Below the pieces are notes generated by a model. The model was not told where the DNA came from, ran no database searches, and saw nothing but the letters and a program-made list of their open reading frames with translations. Shown here one piece after another: positions 53,897 to 62,559 of a DNA stretch of 64,000 nucleotides. A program made the position numbers and the translations under genes. Numbering within the stretch: position 1 is the stretch's first letter; the number at the start of each line of letters is the position of its first letter. Source of the DNA: CBDFKS01 sp965248905 (GTDB lineage Bacteria > Chloroflexota > Dehalococcoidia > Lucifugimonadales > JAGWBF01); assembly GCA_965248905.1 (NCBI GenBank), contig CBDFKS010000006.1:124001-188000 (forward strand), in the 5' to 3' direction.

Positions 53897-54703
53897 GTGA
53901 TAACCGGAGAGCTTGAGATGATAGTCTATGAGAAAAAAGAGGGTATCGCATTCGTCACATTCAACAGGCCCCAGGTTCTGAATGCGAAGAACCCTCGCAT
54001 GGTGGAAGAGCTGGTTCACGTTTGGCAGGATGTGCGAGAAGACCCCGAAATTCTGGTAGTGATCATAACCGGAGCAGGCGAGGCTTTCATGCAAGGTAGA
54101 GGGGACACTCAAGCCCTTGCCGGCCGCTTAGAAGAGGCCCCCGGGCCTCCTACCAGGGTGTTCAGATATAGCTGGAACACCCCTGTTAGCCCCAGGGCCC
54201 ATGACGTGTATAAGCCGATAATCGCCGCGGTTAATGGCGTGTGTGCCACCTCGGGTCTGGAGCTAGTGTCCGAATCAGACATCGTCATTTGCTCGGAAAA
54301 TGCCACGTTCTTTGACAATCATGTCTCCTATGGCGCTTTGGTCCATTCCGCTGTGGCCCTCGCCAAGAGGATACCTTACAACCACGTCATCCGTATGGCC
54401 CTCATGGGCGCCCACGAAGTTATCGATGCCAAGCGGGCGTACGAAATCGGCCTTGTCACAGAGGTGACCTCCCCGGAGCAGCTCATACCACGGGCTACGG
54501 AAATAGCCAAAACCATCATGCTTAACTCGCCCACTGCTGTGCAGGGGAGTGTGGAGGTTCTCTGGAACGGCCTGAGCCTGGGCCTTCGTGACGCCATGCA
54601 GCTAGACTCCTATATGCAGAGGCATTTCAACAATCATCCCGATCTTAGAGAAGCCACTAAAGCACTGCTAGAGAACCGTAGGCCTCGATGGAAAGGCACC
54701 TAG
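53897..54703 (+). CDS. Enoyl-CoA hydratase/isomerase family protein
   Basis: The 268-residue crotonase-fold protein begins IVYEKKEGIAFVTFNRPQVLNAKN and has the oxyanion-hole segments LVVIITGAGEAFMQGRGD and IAAVNGVCATSGLELVSESDI. The usual catalytic Glu pair is not clear in the second position, so hydratase activity is not certain. The start is GTG 53897, with AAGGAGG directly upstream; an internal ATG at residue 8 is the alternative. Confidence 0.82.
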   Translation: MITGELEMIVYEKKEGIAFVTFNRPQVLNAKNPRMVEELVHVWQDVREDPEILVVIITGAGEAFMQGRGDTQALAGRLEEAPGPPTRVFRYSWNTPVSPRAHDVYKPIIAAVNGVCATSGLELVSESDIVICSENATFFDNHVSYGALVHSAVALAKRIPYNHVIRMALMGAHEVIDAKRAYEIGLVTEVTSPEQLIPRATEIAKTIMLNSPTAVQGSVEVLWNGLSLGLRDAMQLDSYMQRHFNNHPDLREATKALLENRRPRWKGT

Positions 54704-54951
54704 AGGCAGTTCAACCCTTTCGAGCCTGTCAGATAGGCCGCCGGTGGGTCCCCAAGCTCACCACCTCATCTCCCATGGGTACCGGATAAGCTGAAACAAA
54801 CCGTCGTTGGTATTGCTCGGACGCCTGTTCGAGACACACTTCGTGTTAACATGCTGACGGTAGACGCTCCATTCCAGTACCATTGCTGAGCCCAAAGTTA
54901 CCCCGTAACTGCACGTCTACTAGATCAGCTGGACCGGTCGAGTTAAACCGT

Positions 54952-56166
54952 ATGATGCGTATCCCAACTCCGTCAGCTGTGCCCCGTAGCTGGGTTGTGG
55001 TCGGCCTCTGCATGCTGACGACCATGGCCGTTGCCTTTATTTATATGGGATTGGGGGTTTTGTTGCCCTTCATACAGGAGGACCTTCAGACTAACCGGGC
55101 CCAGCTGGGACTCATCGTTTCAGGACTGGTGGCCGGTCAGAGTGTTACGGTGCTCCTGGTTGGCTGGCTGGCAGACGTGATTGGTGTGCGCAAGCTGCAG
55201 ACGATTGCACTGGCTGGCGTGGTGTTGGGGCTTCTGTTGTTCTCGCAAATGCAGTCGTTGGTGCAGGGTGTGCTATTTGGGTTTCTTCTAGGTATATGTC
55301 TCTCTGCGTCCTTCCCTGCCAGCACGAAGGCGATCATGGACTGGGTGGCCCCTCAGAGACGTGGCGCAGCCCTGGGCCTTGCACAAGCCAACATACCCCT
55401 AGGTGGCATCATAGCGGCGGTGCTCCTGGCATTCATATCAGTAACCTATAGCTGGCGCGCGGCTACGATTGTCGTGGCCGTCATAGTGGCTGTATCGAGC
55501 TTGATATTTTTCGCTTTCTATCGGGACAAGCCGGCCAATTTGGCCGAGGGAGGGACAAGTCGTAGATTAGCCATGATGGTGCCACTGGTGGCCAAGAATC
55601 GAGACATTTGGCTCGCCGCTTTCTTTGGCATTGCTTTCGGAGCTCTTTGGAGCGTGGTCGTGAGCTACCTGGTGCTCTTTCTGAAAGAGGAACAGGGTAT
55701 GTCGGCGGTCAAAGCTGCAGGCCTGTTATCCGTGGCCACCGCAGGCGATGCGGTAGCTCGGGTCGGTTGGGGGCTGGTCACGGATTTCCTGATGGGTGGA
55801 CGACGAATACCTGTCCTGGCCATGGTGGGTGGGCTCTCGGTGTTGGCCATGTCCTTCATGACAATGCTTCCGTCTGATGCCTCTACGTGGGTAGTTTTGT
55901 TGCTTGTCCTCTTCGTGGGAGCCACTACCTTGGCCTGGGGAGGTCTGTACGCCGTGCTCTTGGCCGAGCTGGTCGGTCCGACATTAACCGGAACAGCCAT
56001 CGGCTTTGCCGCCACCATTCAGTATATAGGCGCCTTCGGGCTTATCCCTCTCTTTGGCTTGATTGTGGACAGAACGGAATCATACGATATGGGCTGGTGG
56101 ATGATGGCAGGGGTAGCTGGCGTTGGCACCTCGCTTTTAGCCTTTATCCGACGTCCATCCAGGTAG
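54952..56166 (+). CDS. MFS transporter
   Basis: From the ATG at 54952 the protein of about 404 residues has around 12 hydrophobic segments. The MFS signature between helices 2 and 3 is GWLADVIGVRKLQ, and the later half has the corresponding GLVTDFLMGGRRIP. It is likely to export or import a small carboxylate-like molecule, since similar proteins lie next to catabolic genes. A longer frame starting at TTG 54883 lacks support. Confidence 0.82.
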   Translation: MMRIPTPSAVPRSWVVVGLCMLTTMAVAFIYMGLGVLLPFIQEDLQTNRAQLGLIVSGLVAGQSVTVLLVGWLADVIGVRKLQTIALAGVVLGLLLFSQMQSLVQGVLFGFLLGICLSASFPASTKAIMDWVAPQRRGAALGLAQANIPLGGIIAAVLLAFISVTYSWRAATIVVAVIVAVSSLIFFAFYRDKPANLAEGGTSRRLAMMVPLVAKNRDIWLAAFFGIAFGALWSVVVSYLVLFLKEEQGMSAVKAAGLLSVATAGDAVARVGWGLVTDFLMGGRRIPVLAMVGGLSVLAMSFMTMLPSDASTWVVLLLVLFVGATTLAWGGLYAVLLAELVGPTLTGTAIGFAATIQYIGAFGLIPLFGLIVDRTESYDMGWWMMAGVAGVGTSLLAFIRRPSR

Positions 56167-56209
56167 GGGCAGACCTACGTGTTTGCCAAGGCAACCTGGG
56201 CGACGCATG
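56163..56209 (+). repeat. GTAGGGGCAGACC repeat, left of IS1182
   Basis: GTAGGGGCAGACCT occurs here and at about 57957, flanking the IS1182. Between 57919 and 57969 the repeat is part of an inverted pair (GCCCCTAC and GTAGGGGC), so it looks like a palindromic extragenic repeat into which IS1182 inserted. Confidence 0.5.
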
Positions 56210-57915
56210 GAGCCTGTCTCAAAAGGTGTATGCATTCTCTTATAAGAAAGAAAAGGTTAGAATTGTCTGCAAGAATTGAGCAAGGGAGAGTCCAATGCCG
56301 CTTCGCCCGCTGAATCGAGAGCAGACATGGTTGTTTCCGCCGACTCTGGACGAAGTAGTGCCGCAAGACCATCCAGCGAGGTTTGTGGCAGAGTTTGTGG
56401 ATGCTTTGGACCGTTGGGGATGGTCTGAGTTGGGTGTTGAGGTAGATGGAGAGGCATTGGGAGCGCCGGCGTACCACCCTCGTGGGCTGTTGAGCGTGTG
56501 GCTGTATGGGTTCATGACTGGGGTGCGTTCCTGTCGCAAGCTGGAGGCGGCCTGCCGAGACCAGATACCGTACCTTTGGCTGACAGGTTGGCAGCATCCG
56601 GACCACAATACCTTGTGGCGGTTCTACAGAGACCATCGTGGAGCAATGAGGAAGCTCTTTAAGCGGACGGTGCGTATGGCGGTGGCCATGGGCTTGGTGG
56701 ATTTGGCGGTGCAGGCGGTGGATGGGACAAAGATAGTTGCCAACGCAGCGAAGGACAGGACCCAGGATGCTGAAGGGCTGCAGCGACTGCTGGAGCGGGT
56801 GGAGACGGCAATTAGAGACCTTGAAGCGCAGAACGAGGCAGGAGAAGGCGCTGTCCCTACGCGGCTTCCAAAGAAACTGGCCAAAAAGGAGGCGCTGAGA
56901 GAACAGGTGCGGCAGGCAATGGAACAGCTTGCAGGCGAAGAGGAACAGCAACGCATCAATCTTACCGATAGCGATGCTGGGCTGATGAAGGGTAGACAGG
57001 GTATCGTGGCTGGGTACAATGCCCAAGTGATGGTCTCGCCACTGCAGATGGCCACCGACGAAGGCACTGGGCTGGTGATCACCGCAGCGGACGTAGTGTG
57101 TGACGCCAACGACTATGGCCAGTTGACTCCGATGCTGGAACAAGCGGAGGAGATGACCGGAGACAAGGCGCAAGTAACGCTGGCCGACGCGGGCTATCAC
57201 TCCGGCGCCAACCTGGAGGAGTGCGCCCAACGGGAACAACAGGTGATCATGCCAGAGTCCCAGCACAAAGCCCTGGAGCACCCGTACCACAAGGACCGCT
57301 TTTGCTACGACGAGCAGACGGATAGTTACACCTGTCCACAGGGCCAGAGACTCCGCTTCACCCGAGTTAAGCGGACCAGGGGGACGCTCATGCGGCTGTA
57401 TCGAGCCTCCGGAGCCATCTGCCGGGTGTGTCCGGCCTTCGGCATTTGCACCAAGGACGGGCGTCATGGGCGTGGGCTGGAGGTAGGACCTTACGAAGCC
57501 GTCCTGCGTCTTCATCGGGTATGGATGTCTACCGAGGAGGCCAAAAAGGCATACAAGCAGCGTATGCAACTGCCGGAACCAGCTTTTGGGATTCTCAAAG
57601 AGCAACAAAGAGCTCGGGGGTTCTTGCTCCGTGGCGTTGTCAATGTGTCGGCCGAGTGGACCTTGTTGGCCACAAGCTTCAACCTGCGCACCTTGTGGCG
57701 TATATGGCGCGACTGGGGCAGACTTAGGTGGAGCCAGAGCTGGGCGCCGCCGGCGATAGCAGGGCCATGATGAGATGACCGACTACGGCGTGTAAACCGC
57801 GCCATCCGCAAGATCCGATCGCTGTCGAGTCATCGTTTCCACTGCGCCAAACAGACTCGGACCTAGCATTATCGACTGACTCGTCGTCAATAATCCATCA
57901 TTCTGGGACAGGCTC
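56210..57915 (+). mobile_element. IS1182-family element, complete
   Basis: The ends are GAGCCTGTCTCA (56210) and TGGGACAGGCTC (ending 57915). It carries one complete transposase. No clear target duplication is visible. A truncated relative is at 43606-44523. Confidence 0.88.
56295..57770 (+). CDS. IS1182-family transposase
   Basis: The 491-residue transposase starts MPLRPLNREQTWLFPPTLDEVVPQDHPARFV, with DUF772-like helices, then AVDGTKIVANAAKD (first acidic residue), a coiled region, TLADAGYHSGANLEE (second) and EPAFGILKEQQRARGFLLRG (Glu). A zinc-like YTCPQG...CRVCPAFGIC group lies between the last two. It appears complete and may be active. Confidence 0.9.
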   Translation: MPLRPLNREQTWLFPPTLDEVVPQDHPARFVAEFVDALDRWGWSELGVEVDGEALGAPAYHPRGLLSVWLYGFMTGVRSCRKLEAACRDQIPYLWLTGWQHPDHNTLWRFYRDHRGAMRKLFKRTVRMAVAMGLVDLAVQAVDGTKIVANAAKDRTQDAEGLQRLLERVETAIRDLEAQNEAGEGAVPTRLPKKLAKKEALREQVRQAMEQLAGEEEQQRINLTDSDAGLMKGRQGIVAGYNAQVMVSPLQMATDEGTGLVITAADVVCDANDYGQLTPMLEQAEEMTGDKAQVTLADAGYHSGANLEECAQREQQVIMPESQHKALEHPYHKDRFCYDEQTDSYTCPQGQRLRFTRVKRTRGTLMRLYRASGAICRVCPAFGICTKDGRHGRGLEVGPYEAVLRLHRVWMSTEEAKKAYKQRMQLPEPAFGILKEQQRARGFLLRGVVNVSAEWTLLATSFNLRTLWRIWRDWGRLRWSQSWAPPAIAGP

Positions 57916-57995
57916 ATAGGGTCGCCCCTACCGCACAAAATACCTGCCCGTGGCCCGTAGGGGCAGACCTGTCTGTCTGTCCTGCTCAGATACCA
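57916..57995 (+). repeat. Palindromic GCCCCTAC...GTAGGGGC repeat
   Basis: It contains CGCCCCTACCG and later GTAGGGGCAGACC, a mirrored pair about 35 bases apart, right of IS1182. It matches the segment at 56163. Confidence 0.5.
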
Positions 57996-58161
57996 GCTAA
58001 GCCGAGGCATAGACAGAGCGACGATTCATGAATATAATGCCCTTGATGCGTTGGGGCATGACTTGGCCCGGCAATAGGGGAGCACAGAAATCCTCCCCTC
58101 CCACTTAAGAAGAGCCATAACCTTCTCACCAATTTTGCGGTTTATCTAGACGGAGGCCTGT
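57996..58161. other. Upstream region of the LLM monooxygenase
   Basis: No gene is supported. The end of the region holds a GGAGG ribosome site five bases before the LLM gene ATG. Confidence 0.4.
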
Positions 58162-59322
58162 ATGAAGGACAAGGTAGACATTTATTGGCACACACAGCAA
58201 CCGTACACATATGTCAACAACGATGACCTGGAGAAATACGAATCTCGACTAGAGTTTCCAAACAGCTATTTCGATGGCTGGAAGGCCCATGAGCTTTACA
58301 ACCAGTACCACGAGGAATACTCCCACGCGGACGAGATGGGCTTTGATGGAGTCATAACCAACGAGCATCACGCCTCTTACTGGAACATGAAGCCGTCGGC
58401 AAACCTGGATGCAGCGGTAATCTCCAAAATCACCAAAAGGGTGAAGATAGCCATCCTCGGCAATATTCTGCCCATCAACGATCCCATAAGGATGGCCGAA
58501 GAAATTGCCATGCTGGACTGTTACTCGGGTGGCAGGCTGATCTCTGGCTTTGTTCGGGGCGGCGCCACCGAGACTCTGCTGTCAGGCCTGGACCCCTCCG
58601 AGAACCGAGAGCGCTTTGAAGAGGCCCACGACCTTATAATTAAGTGTTGGACCACTCCCGGCCCCTTCCGATATGAGGGCACCCATTACCATTATCGATT
58701 GGTAAACCCCTGGGTGCTGCCGATTCAAAAGCCACATCCTCCCATCTGGTTTCCGGGGTTCGCCAGCCCGGAAAGCACAATCTGGGCCGCCAGCCACGGC
58801 TATCCCTATATGAACCTGGGCTCCCTGATAAGTCTCACTGAAGAGCTGAAAAAGACCTATATTGAGACGGCGAAAGAGGTCGGGTATAAGGCTGGGCCGG
58901 AGCATTTCGGGTATCAGCTTTTTGCGCTGGTGGCTGATACCGACGAAAAGGCACAGGAGCTTGGAGAGAATTTCCTTTGGACGATGGACCATCGCATGAG
59001 AGGTCCGATGGAGCACAATAACCCGCCGGGGTATCAGACACGAAGGGGAAGTGCCGTGATGAAGCGCCGGTCCGGACCTGGGCCCAGTGGGCAGAAGACC
59101 AACTACGAGCAGATGCAGGAATCGAATACCATCGTAGTTGGAAGTCCGGATACGGTTATCAAGAAGCTGAGGACTACCGTGGAACGGCTAAGCCCCGGCT
59201 ACCTTATCCTTATCGGCAGTGACGGCCCTATCCCACATAAAGACGTGATGCGCTCCATCGAGCTCTTGGGTAAAGAGGTGATCCCGGCCTTACACGAGAT
59301 TCCGCTGCAGCCGTACGAGTAA
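58162..59322 (+). CDS. LLM-class flavin-dependent oxidoreductase
   Basis: The 386-residue protein has the bacterial-luciferase-like fold: a start with VDIYWHTQQPYTYV, GFDGVITNEHHASYW, and KIAILGNILPINDPIRMAEEIAMLDCYSGGRLISGFVRGG, which holds the usual F420/FMN-binding GR and RGG residues. The last part has NTIVVGSPDTVIKKLR, a typical second flavin-contact block. It would use FMNH2 or F420 and oxygen on an unknown organic substrate; such enzymes are expanded in SAR202-like genomes. GGAGG lies upstream. Confidence 0.86.
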   Translation: MKDKVDIYWHTQQPYTYVNNDDLEKYESRLEFPNSYFDGWKAHELYNQYHEEYSHADEMGFDGVITNEHHASYWNMKPSANLDAAVISKITKRVKIAILGNILPINDPIRMAEEIAMLDCYSGGRLISGFVRGGATETLLSGLDPSENRERFEEAHDLIIKCWTTPGPFRYEGTHYHYRLVNPWVLPIQKPHPPIWFPGFASPESTIWAASHGYPYMNLGSLISLTEELKKTYIETAKEVGYKAGPEHFGYQLFALVADTDEKAQELGENFLWTMDHRMRGPMEHNNPPGYQTRRGSAVMKRRSGPGPSGQKTNYEQMQESNTIVVGSPDTVIKKLRTTVERLSPGYLILIGSDGPIPHKDVMRSIELLGKEVIPALHEIPLQPYE

Positions 59323-59380
59323 CGGAGCTAGGAAGCGGGCTAAGCGATATTAGTGCTTGGGCAACAAGATTTCGACACAG

Positions 59381-59471
59381 TGTCATTCTGAGGGAGCAAA
59401 GCGACCGAAGAATCTGGAAGGGCGTCGGGCCCATCCCCACCAGATTCTTCGCCTTCGGCTCAGAATGACAT
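59381..59471. repeat. MITE-like inverted repeat (TGTCATTCTGAG...)
   Basis: TGTCATTCTGAG...GAAGAATCTGG and CCAGATTCTTCG...CTCAGAATGACA form a long imperfect hairpin of about 36 bp per arm. A half copy of the same type is at 62413-62443. Confidence 0.7.
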
Positions 59472-59515
59472 GCATCAAATTTAAGTTGACTAAGCGATAC
59501 TAGTACTCAGTCAAC

Positions 59516-60163
59516 CTAATTGTTGGCAGGATAGAGATGGTGAAGCTTGACTCGGGCGTCCACAGTGGAGAATCTCCAGTCAATGGTTGCTCCGGCTTGG
59601 TTTCGTTCTGCCTCCAGGGCCGCGATCTCGCCACTCAAAGTCTCTTCATCGGCAATACGCCGGCGCAGGACTCGCCTGGCCAAGACACTGAACTCGATCT
59701 CTGCCATGTTGAGCCAACTACCGTGCTTGGGAGTGTAGTGAAACTCCAAGCGTTTGCGTATTCGCCTAGCCTCCTTGGGCTCGAAGGTTTCGTAGAGGGA
59801 AGCTGGTTTGTGGGTGTTGAGGTTGTCCAGCACCACCCGGATCTTCTCGGACGCTGGGTAAGCTTCATCGGCCAGCCACCGCATCTGCTTAGCGAAGTCC
59901 ACCATGGTACGACGTTCGGTCACTGCCACATGCCTCCAGCCCGCCAGGGGCTCGCACAGCATGAACAGGTTTCGGGTGCCATTGCGCTGGTACTCGTAAT
60001 CGTATCGCTCCCGTCGTGCCGGCTTGGGCGGGATCGGAGACCTCTTTTCCGCCAGCAACTGCTTGGAGGTCTCGTCGAAACAGACCACCGGGCGCTCTGG
60101 GTCATAGGGTTCCGCGTAAAGGTCCAGCACATCCTCCATACACGCCACAAACTCGGCGCTCAC
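59516..60163 (-). CDS. IS630 transposase, DDE catalytic part
   Basis: This is the same 215-residue catalytic part as at 48480-49127, with the DDE motifs VCFDETSK, VVLDNLNTHK and HGSWLNMAEIE. Confidence 0.9.
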   Translation of the reverse strand: MSAEFVACMEDVLDLYAEPYDPERPVVCFDETSKQLLAEKRSPIPPKPARRERYDYEYQRNGTRNLFMLCEPLAGWRHVAVTERRTMVDFAKQMRWLADEAYPASEKIRVVLDNLNTHKPASLYETFEPKEARRIRKRLEFHYTPKHGSWLNMAEIEFSVLARRVLRRRIADEETLSGEIAALEAERNQAGATIDWRFSTVDARVKLHHLYPANN

Positions 60164-60630
60164 CTGGGGAATACACCACTCCTTCTTCTGCCACGGCTTG
60201 AGACTGTTTTTTTCAACCGCTTGCGAATTCCCTCGTGGGACATGGAGGGCGCCAGCCCCAACTCCACCACCTTGTTTGCCAGGAGCCGCAGGGTCCAGTG
60301 GTCATGGCCTGGGGGGGCCTCGCTGCACGCCAGGGCAATCAGGTGCGCTTCCCCCCGCTCATCCAGTTTGGTCGGATGTCCTGGCCGAGGATCTTCCTCC
60401 AAGGCCCGCTTCAGTCCTCCCTCCAGGTACCGCCGCTTGGTACGGCACACCGTACCCGCAGACGTGTCCAGCGCCTCCACGATGCGCATCACCCCCCAGC
60501 CCGTATCTGCCTTTAGCAGAATACGGGCCCGGGCAACCTTTCGCGCTGGGCTCTTTCCCCCGCGAATCAGTCGTTCCAACTGGTCTCGTTCTTCCCTTTC
60601 CAACCGGACCACATACCGTTCTCGTCCCAT
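60160..60630 (-). CDS. IS630 transposase, N-terminal HTH part
   Basis: This is the same frame as at 48013-48483. Its ATG is at 60630. It joins the DDE frame through the run of seven T on the plus strand (A7 on the minus strand) near 60207-60213. Confidence 0.88.
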   Translation of the reverse strand: MGRERYVVRLEREERDQLERLIRGGKSPARKVARARILLKADTGWGVMRIVEALDTSAGTVCRTKRRYLEGGLKRALEEDPRPGHPTKLDERGEAHLIALACSEAPPGHDHWTLRLLANKVVELGLAPSMSHEGIRKRLKKTVSSRGRRRSGVFPR

Positions 60631-60742
60631 GGCTGCCACCCTCCTACGTCAACACTCCTAAAAAAGGGTAGCAACCTTAGACGTTTTCTTAAACAATTAC
60701 CAAAACCGAGTTGACTGAGTACTAGTCTCTGGATTGGGCTTA

Positions 60743-61027
60743 ATGGTAACGGTCACCGATACAGCAAAGGAAGAGCTAAGGCGGCTCGTCGATGTAACCA
60801 AACTTGACCCTGGCAAGTATCTTCGGCTTGCTACGCCTCCCGTCTGGGTCGGTGAAGGCGATTTCGGTATAGTAATCGACGAAGAGTCTCCGGATGATCA
60901 TGCCGAATGTTGGGAGGGTTCCAAGGTACTGTTGGTAGACGCCGATCTGAAGAAACGTCTACCTTCCGCCGTTTTGGACTTCAAATATGATCCCAATGGC
61001 CCCAGGTTTACCCTAGACGTATATTGA
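60743..61027 (+). CDS. HesB/IscA-like protein without conserved cysteines
   Basis: From the ATG at 60743 the 94-residue protein begins MVTVTDTAKEELRRLVDVTKLDPGKYLRLA, like HesB/IscA proteins, and ends PNGPRFTLDVY. The C-x-C pair and the first conserved Cys of IscA are absent; a single Cys lies in HAECWEG. It may be a non-cluster-binding relative. IS630 copy 3 ends 20 bp upstream and may have cut off its promoter. The NHL gene follows after about 20 bp. Confidence 0.65.
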   Translation: MVTVTDTAKEELRRLVDVTKLDPGKYLRLATPPVWVGEGDFGIVIDEESPDDHAECWEGSKVLLVDADLKKRLPSAVLDFKYDPNGPRFTLDVY

Positions 61028-61049
61028 ATTTGGGAGAAGGGTGGTTCCC

Positions 61050-62015
61050 ATGACCACGGTAGGCACTGGCAAATACACCTATGAGTTAATACAGGACTGG
61101 GCCAAGCTTCCCCAAGGAGAGCAAATGGGGCCCGTGAGCGCCGTGGCCACTGATTCTCAGGACCGTGTGTACGCCTTCCAGCAGAAGGACCCGCCTGTGC
61201 ACGTCTTCGACCGCGACGGCAACTATCTTAGCTCGTGGGGCAACGGGGCATTCGTGCGCCCCCATGGCTTCTACATTGCTGGCGACATCGCATATCTCAC
61301 CGATACCAACGACTCGGTGGCCATGAAATACACTCTGGATGGCAGGCCTCTGCAGATACTGGGACAGCGGGGAGTTCACTCGGACACCGGGACTGAGGGT
61401 TATGGCGACCTGGTGGCCAGGGCGGCGGGGCCATTCAATCACCCCACCGAGATGGTTCCTGGACCCTCGGGGGACCTGTACATCGCCGACGGTGAACGCA
61501 ACGCCAGGGTGCACCGGTTCTCCAGTGATGGACGTCTCATCGCTTCCTGGGGTGAGCCCGGCAAGAAGGGCATAGGCCAGTTCCACATGGTCCACGGTTT
61601 AATGGTCGACCGAAATGGGCGGGTCTATGTGTGCGACCGGGAAAACGCCTGCATCCAGGTCTTCTCAGCCGACGGTGGCCCCATAACCATGTGGACGGAT
61701 ATGCAGTCCCCTTGTGATATTGCCGTGGACAAAGACGATGTCTTTTACGTTTGCCAGCTGGCCTTCAACGCTACTCATCGCTACGATGGCTATCCAGCCC
61801 CGGTGGGCACGGGCAGCGCCATCACCGACTCCGCCGGTCGTCGCACCATTCTCCCAGGAGGGGAGGCCCAGGTGAGCATCCTAGACCAAGAGGGTAAGGT
61901 ACTGACCAGTTGGAAGTCTCGCTCTCCCCACGGAATATGGGTGGACTCTCATGGAGACATCTACATCTCCCTCTCCGACAACCGCCAGATCGACAAGTAC
62001 GTGCGCCAGGGTTAG
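61050..62015 (+). CDS. NHL-repeat beta-propeller protein
   Basis: From the ATG at 61050 (GGGAGAAGG upstream) the 321-residue protein has about six NHL-type blades: VSAVATDSQDRVYAFQQKDPPVHVFDRDGNYLSSWG, HPTEMVPGPSGDLYIADGERNARVHRFSSDGRLIASWG, and HGLMVDRNGRVYVCDRENACIQVFSADG are typical. There is no signal peptide, so it is cytoplasmic. Such propellers often have lyase or binding functions; the substrate is not known. It appears to be in one transcript with the HesB-like gene. Confidence 0.82.
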   Translation: MTTVGTGKYTYELIQDWAKLPQGEQMGPVSAVATDSQDRVYAFQQKDPPVHVFDRDGNYLSSWGNGAFVRPHGFYIAGDIAYLTDTNDSVAMKYTLDGRPLQILGQRGVHSDTGTEGYGDLVARAAGPFNHPTEMVPGPSGDLYIADGERNARVHRFSSDGRLIASWGEPGKKGIGQFHMVHGLMVDRNGRVYVCDRENACIQVFSADGGPITMWTDMQSPCDIAVDKDDVFYVCQLAFNATHRYDGYPAPVGTGSAITDSAGRRTILPGGEAQVSILDQEGKVLTSWKSRSPHGIWVDSHGDIYISLSDNRQIDKYVRQG

Positions 62016-62215
62016 GGCGGCGACTGGCACCTTCTTTTAGAGTCTCATTTTCGTGCCAGATGGGTTCTCGGTGCTTCCGGGGATCGAATCCAAAGCTTCT
62101 GTTCCGCAAACCTTGTCATCAGGGCCCATTGCCCAGCCCTCAGTCTCTGCGGAAGCGTCGCTTCTGTAACACCCTGGTTGGCACAAGACAACCCCTTGGA
62201 GTATCATGATTATTG

Positions 62216-62306
62216 GGAGAGGTGCTGGAGTGGTCGAACAGGCGCGCCTGGAAAGCGCGTAGGGGCGTTAAGCCTCTCGTGGGTTCGAATCCCACCCTCT
62301 CCGCCA
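62216..62306 (+). tRNA. tRNA-Ser (GGA anticodon)
   Basis: The acceptor stem GGAGAGG pairs with CCTCTCC. The anticodon stem CGCGC/GCGCG carries the loop CTGGAAA with anticodon GGA. A long variable arm (TAGGGGCGTTAAGCCTCTC) and the T-loop GTGGGTTCGAATCCCAC are present. The CCA end is encoded (62304-62306). All features fit a bacterial tRNA-Ser. Confidence 0.96.
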
Positions 62307-62412
62307 TTCAATGGTACTCAGGCTCCTTCTTGCCGAACGTCGTTAATGCTATCAGTAATTAAGCCATATCTGCTTCTGTAGCCCTGATGGGAGCATCTAA
62401 CTATCCGCGTTT

Positions 62413-62443
62413 AGATCCTTCGACTTACGCCTCAGGATGACAT
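62413..62443 (+). repeat. Half MITE (AGATCCTTCG...GGATGACAT)
   Basis: AGATCCTTCGAC...CTCAGGATGACAT resembles one arm of the hairpin repeat at 59381-59471. Confidence 0.5.
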
Positions 62444-62522
62444 ATCAATAAGGATAGCCTGCCGGTGCGGATACGCATCCAACCAGAAAGACACTTAAAT
62501 CTCGCACTTGTGCACAGTGACA

Positions 62523-62551
62523 TTGTTGCTACTTTACCCTTATGCTAGAAT
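62523..62551 (+). promoter_or_regulatory. dprA promoter, probably leaderless
   Basis: TTGTTG (62523-62528) and TAGAAT (62546-62551) are spaced by 17 bp. The -10 box ends eight bases before the ATG at 62560, and no ribosome site is present, so transcription may start at that ATG. Confidence 0.5.
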
Positions 62552-62559
62552 TTGATTCC

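Larger units (their letters stand above)
59503..60722 (-). mobile_element. IS630-family element, copy 3 (complete, inverted)
   Basis: The element is identical in visible parts to copies 1 and 2 but in opposite orientation, flanked by TA at 59501-59502 and 60723-60724. Its end lies only 20 bp before the HesB-like gene. Confidence 0.95.

Noticed and set aside
56175..57608. Minus-strand frame of 477 codons
   Set aside because: It is antisense to the complete IS1182 transposase and shows no recognisable motifs.
59537..60661. Plus-strand frame of 374 codons (also at 47982-49106, minus)
   Set aside because: It is antisense to the IS630 transposase; it occurs in each copy only because the IS is identical.
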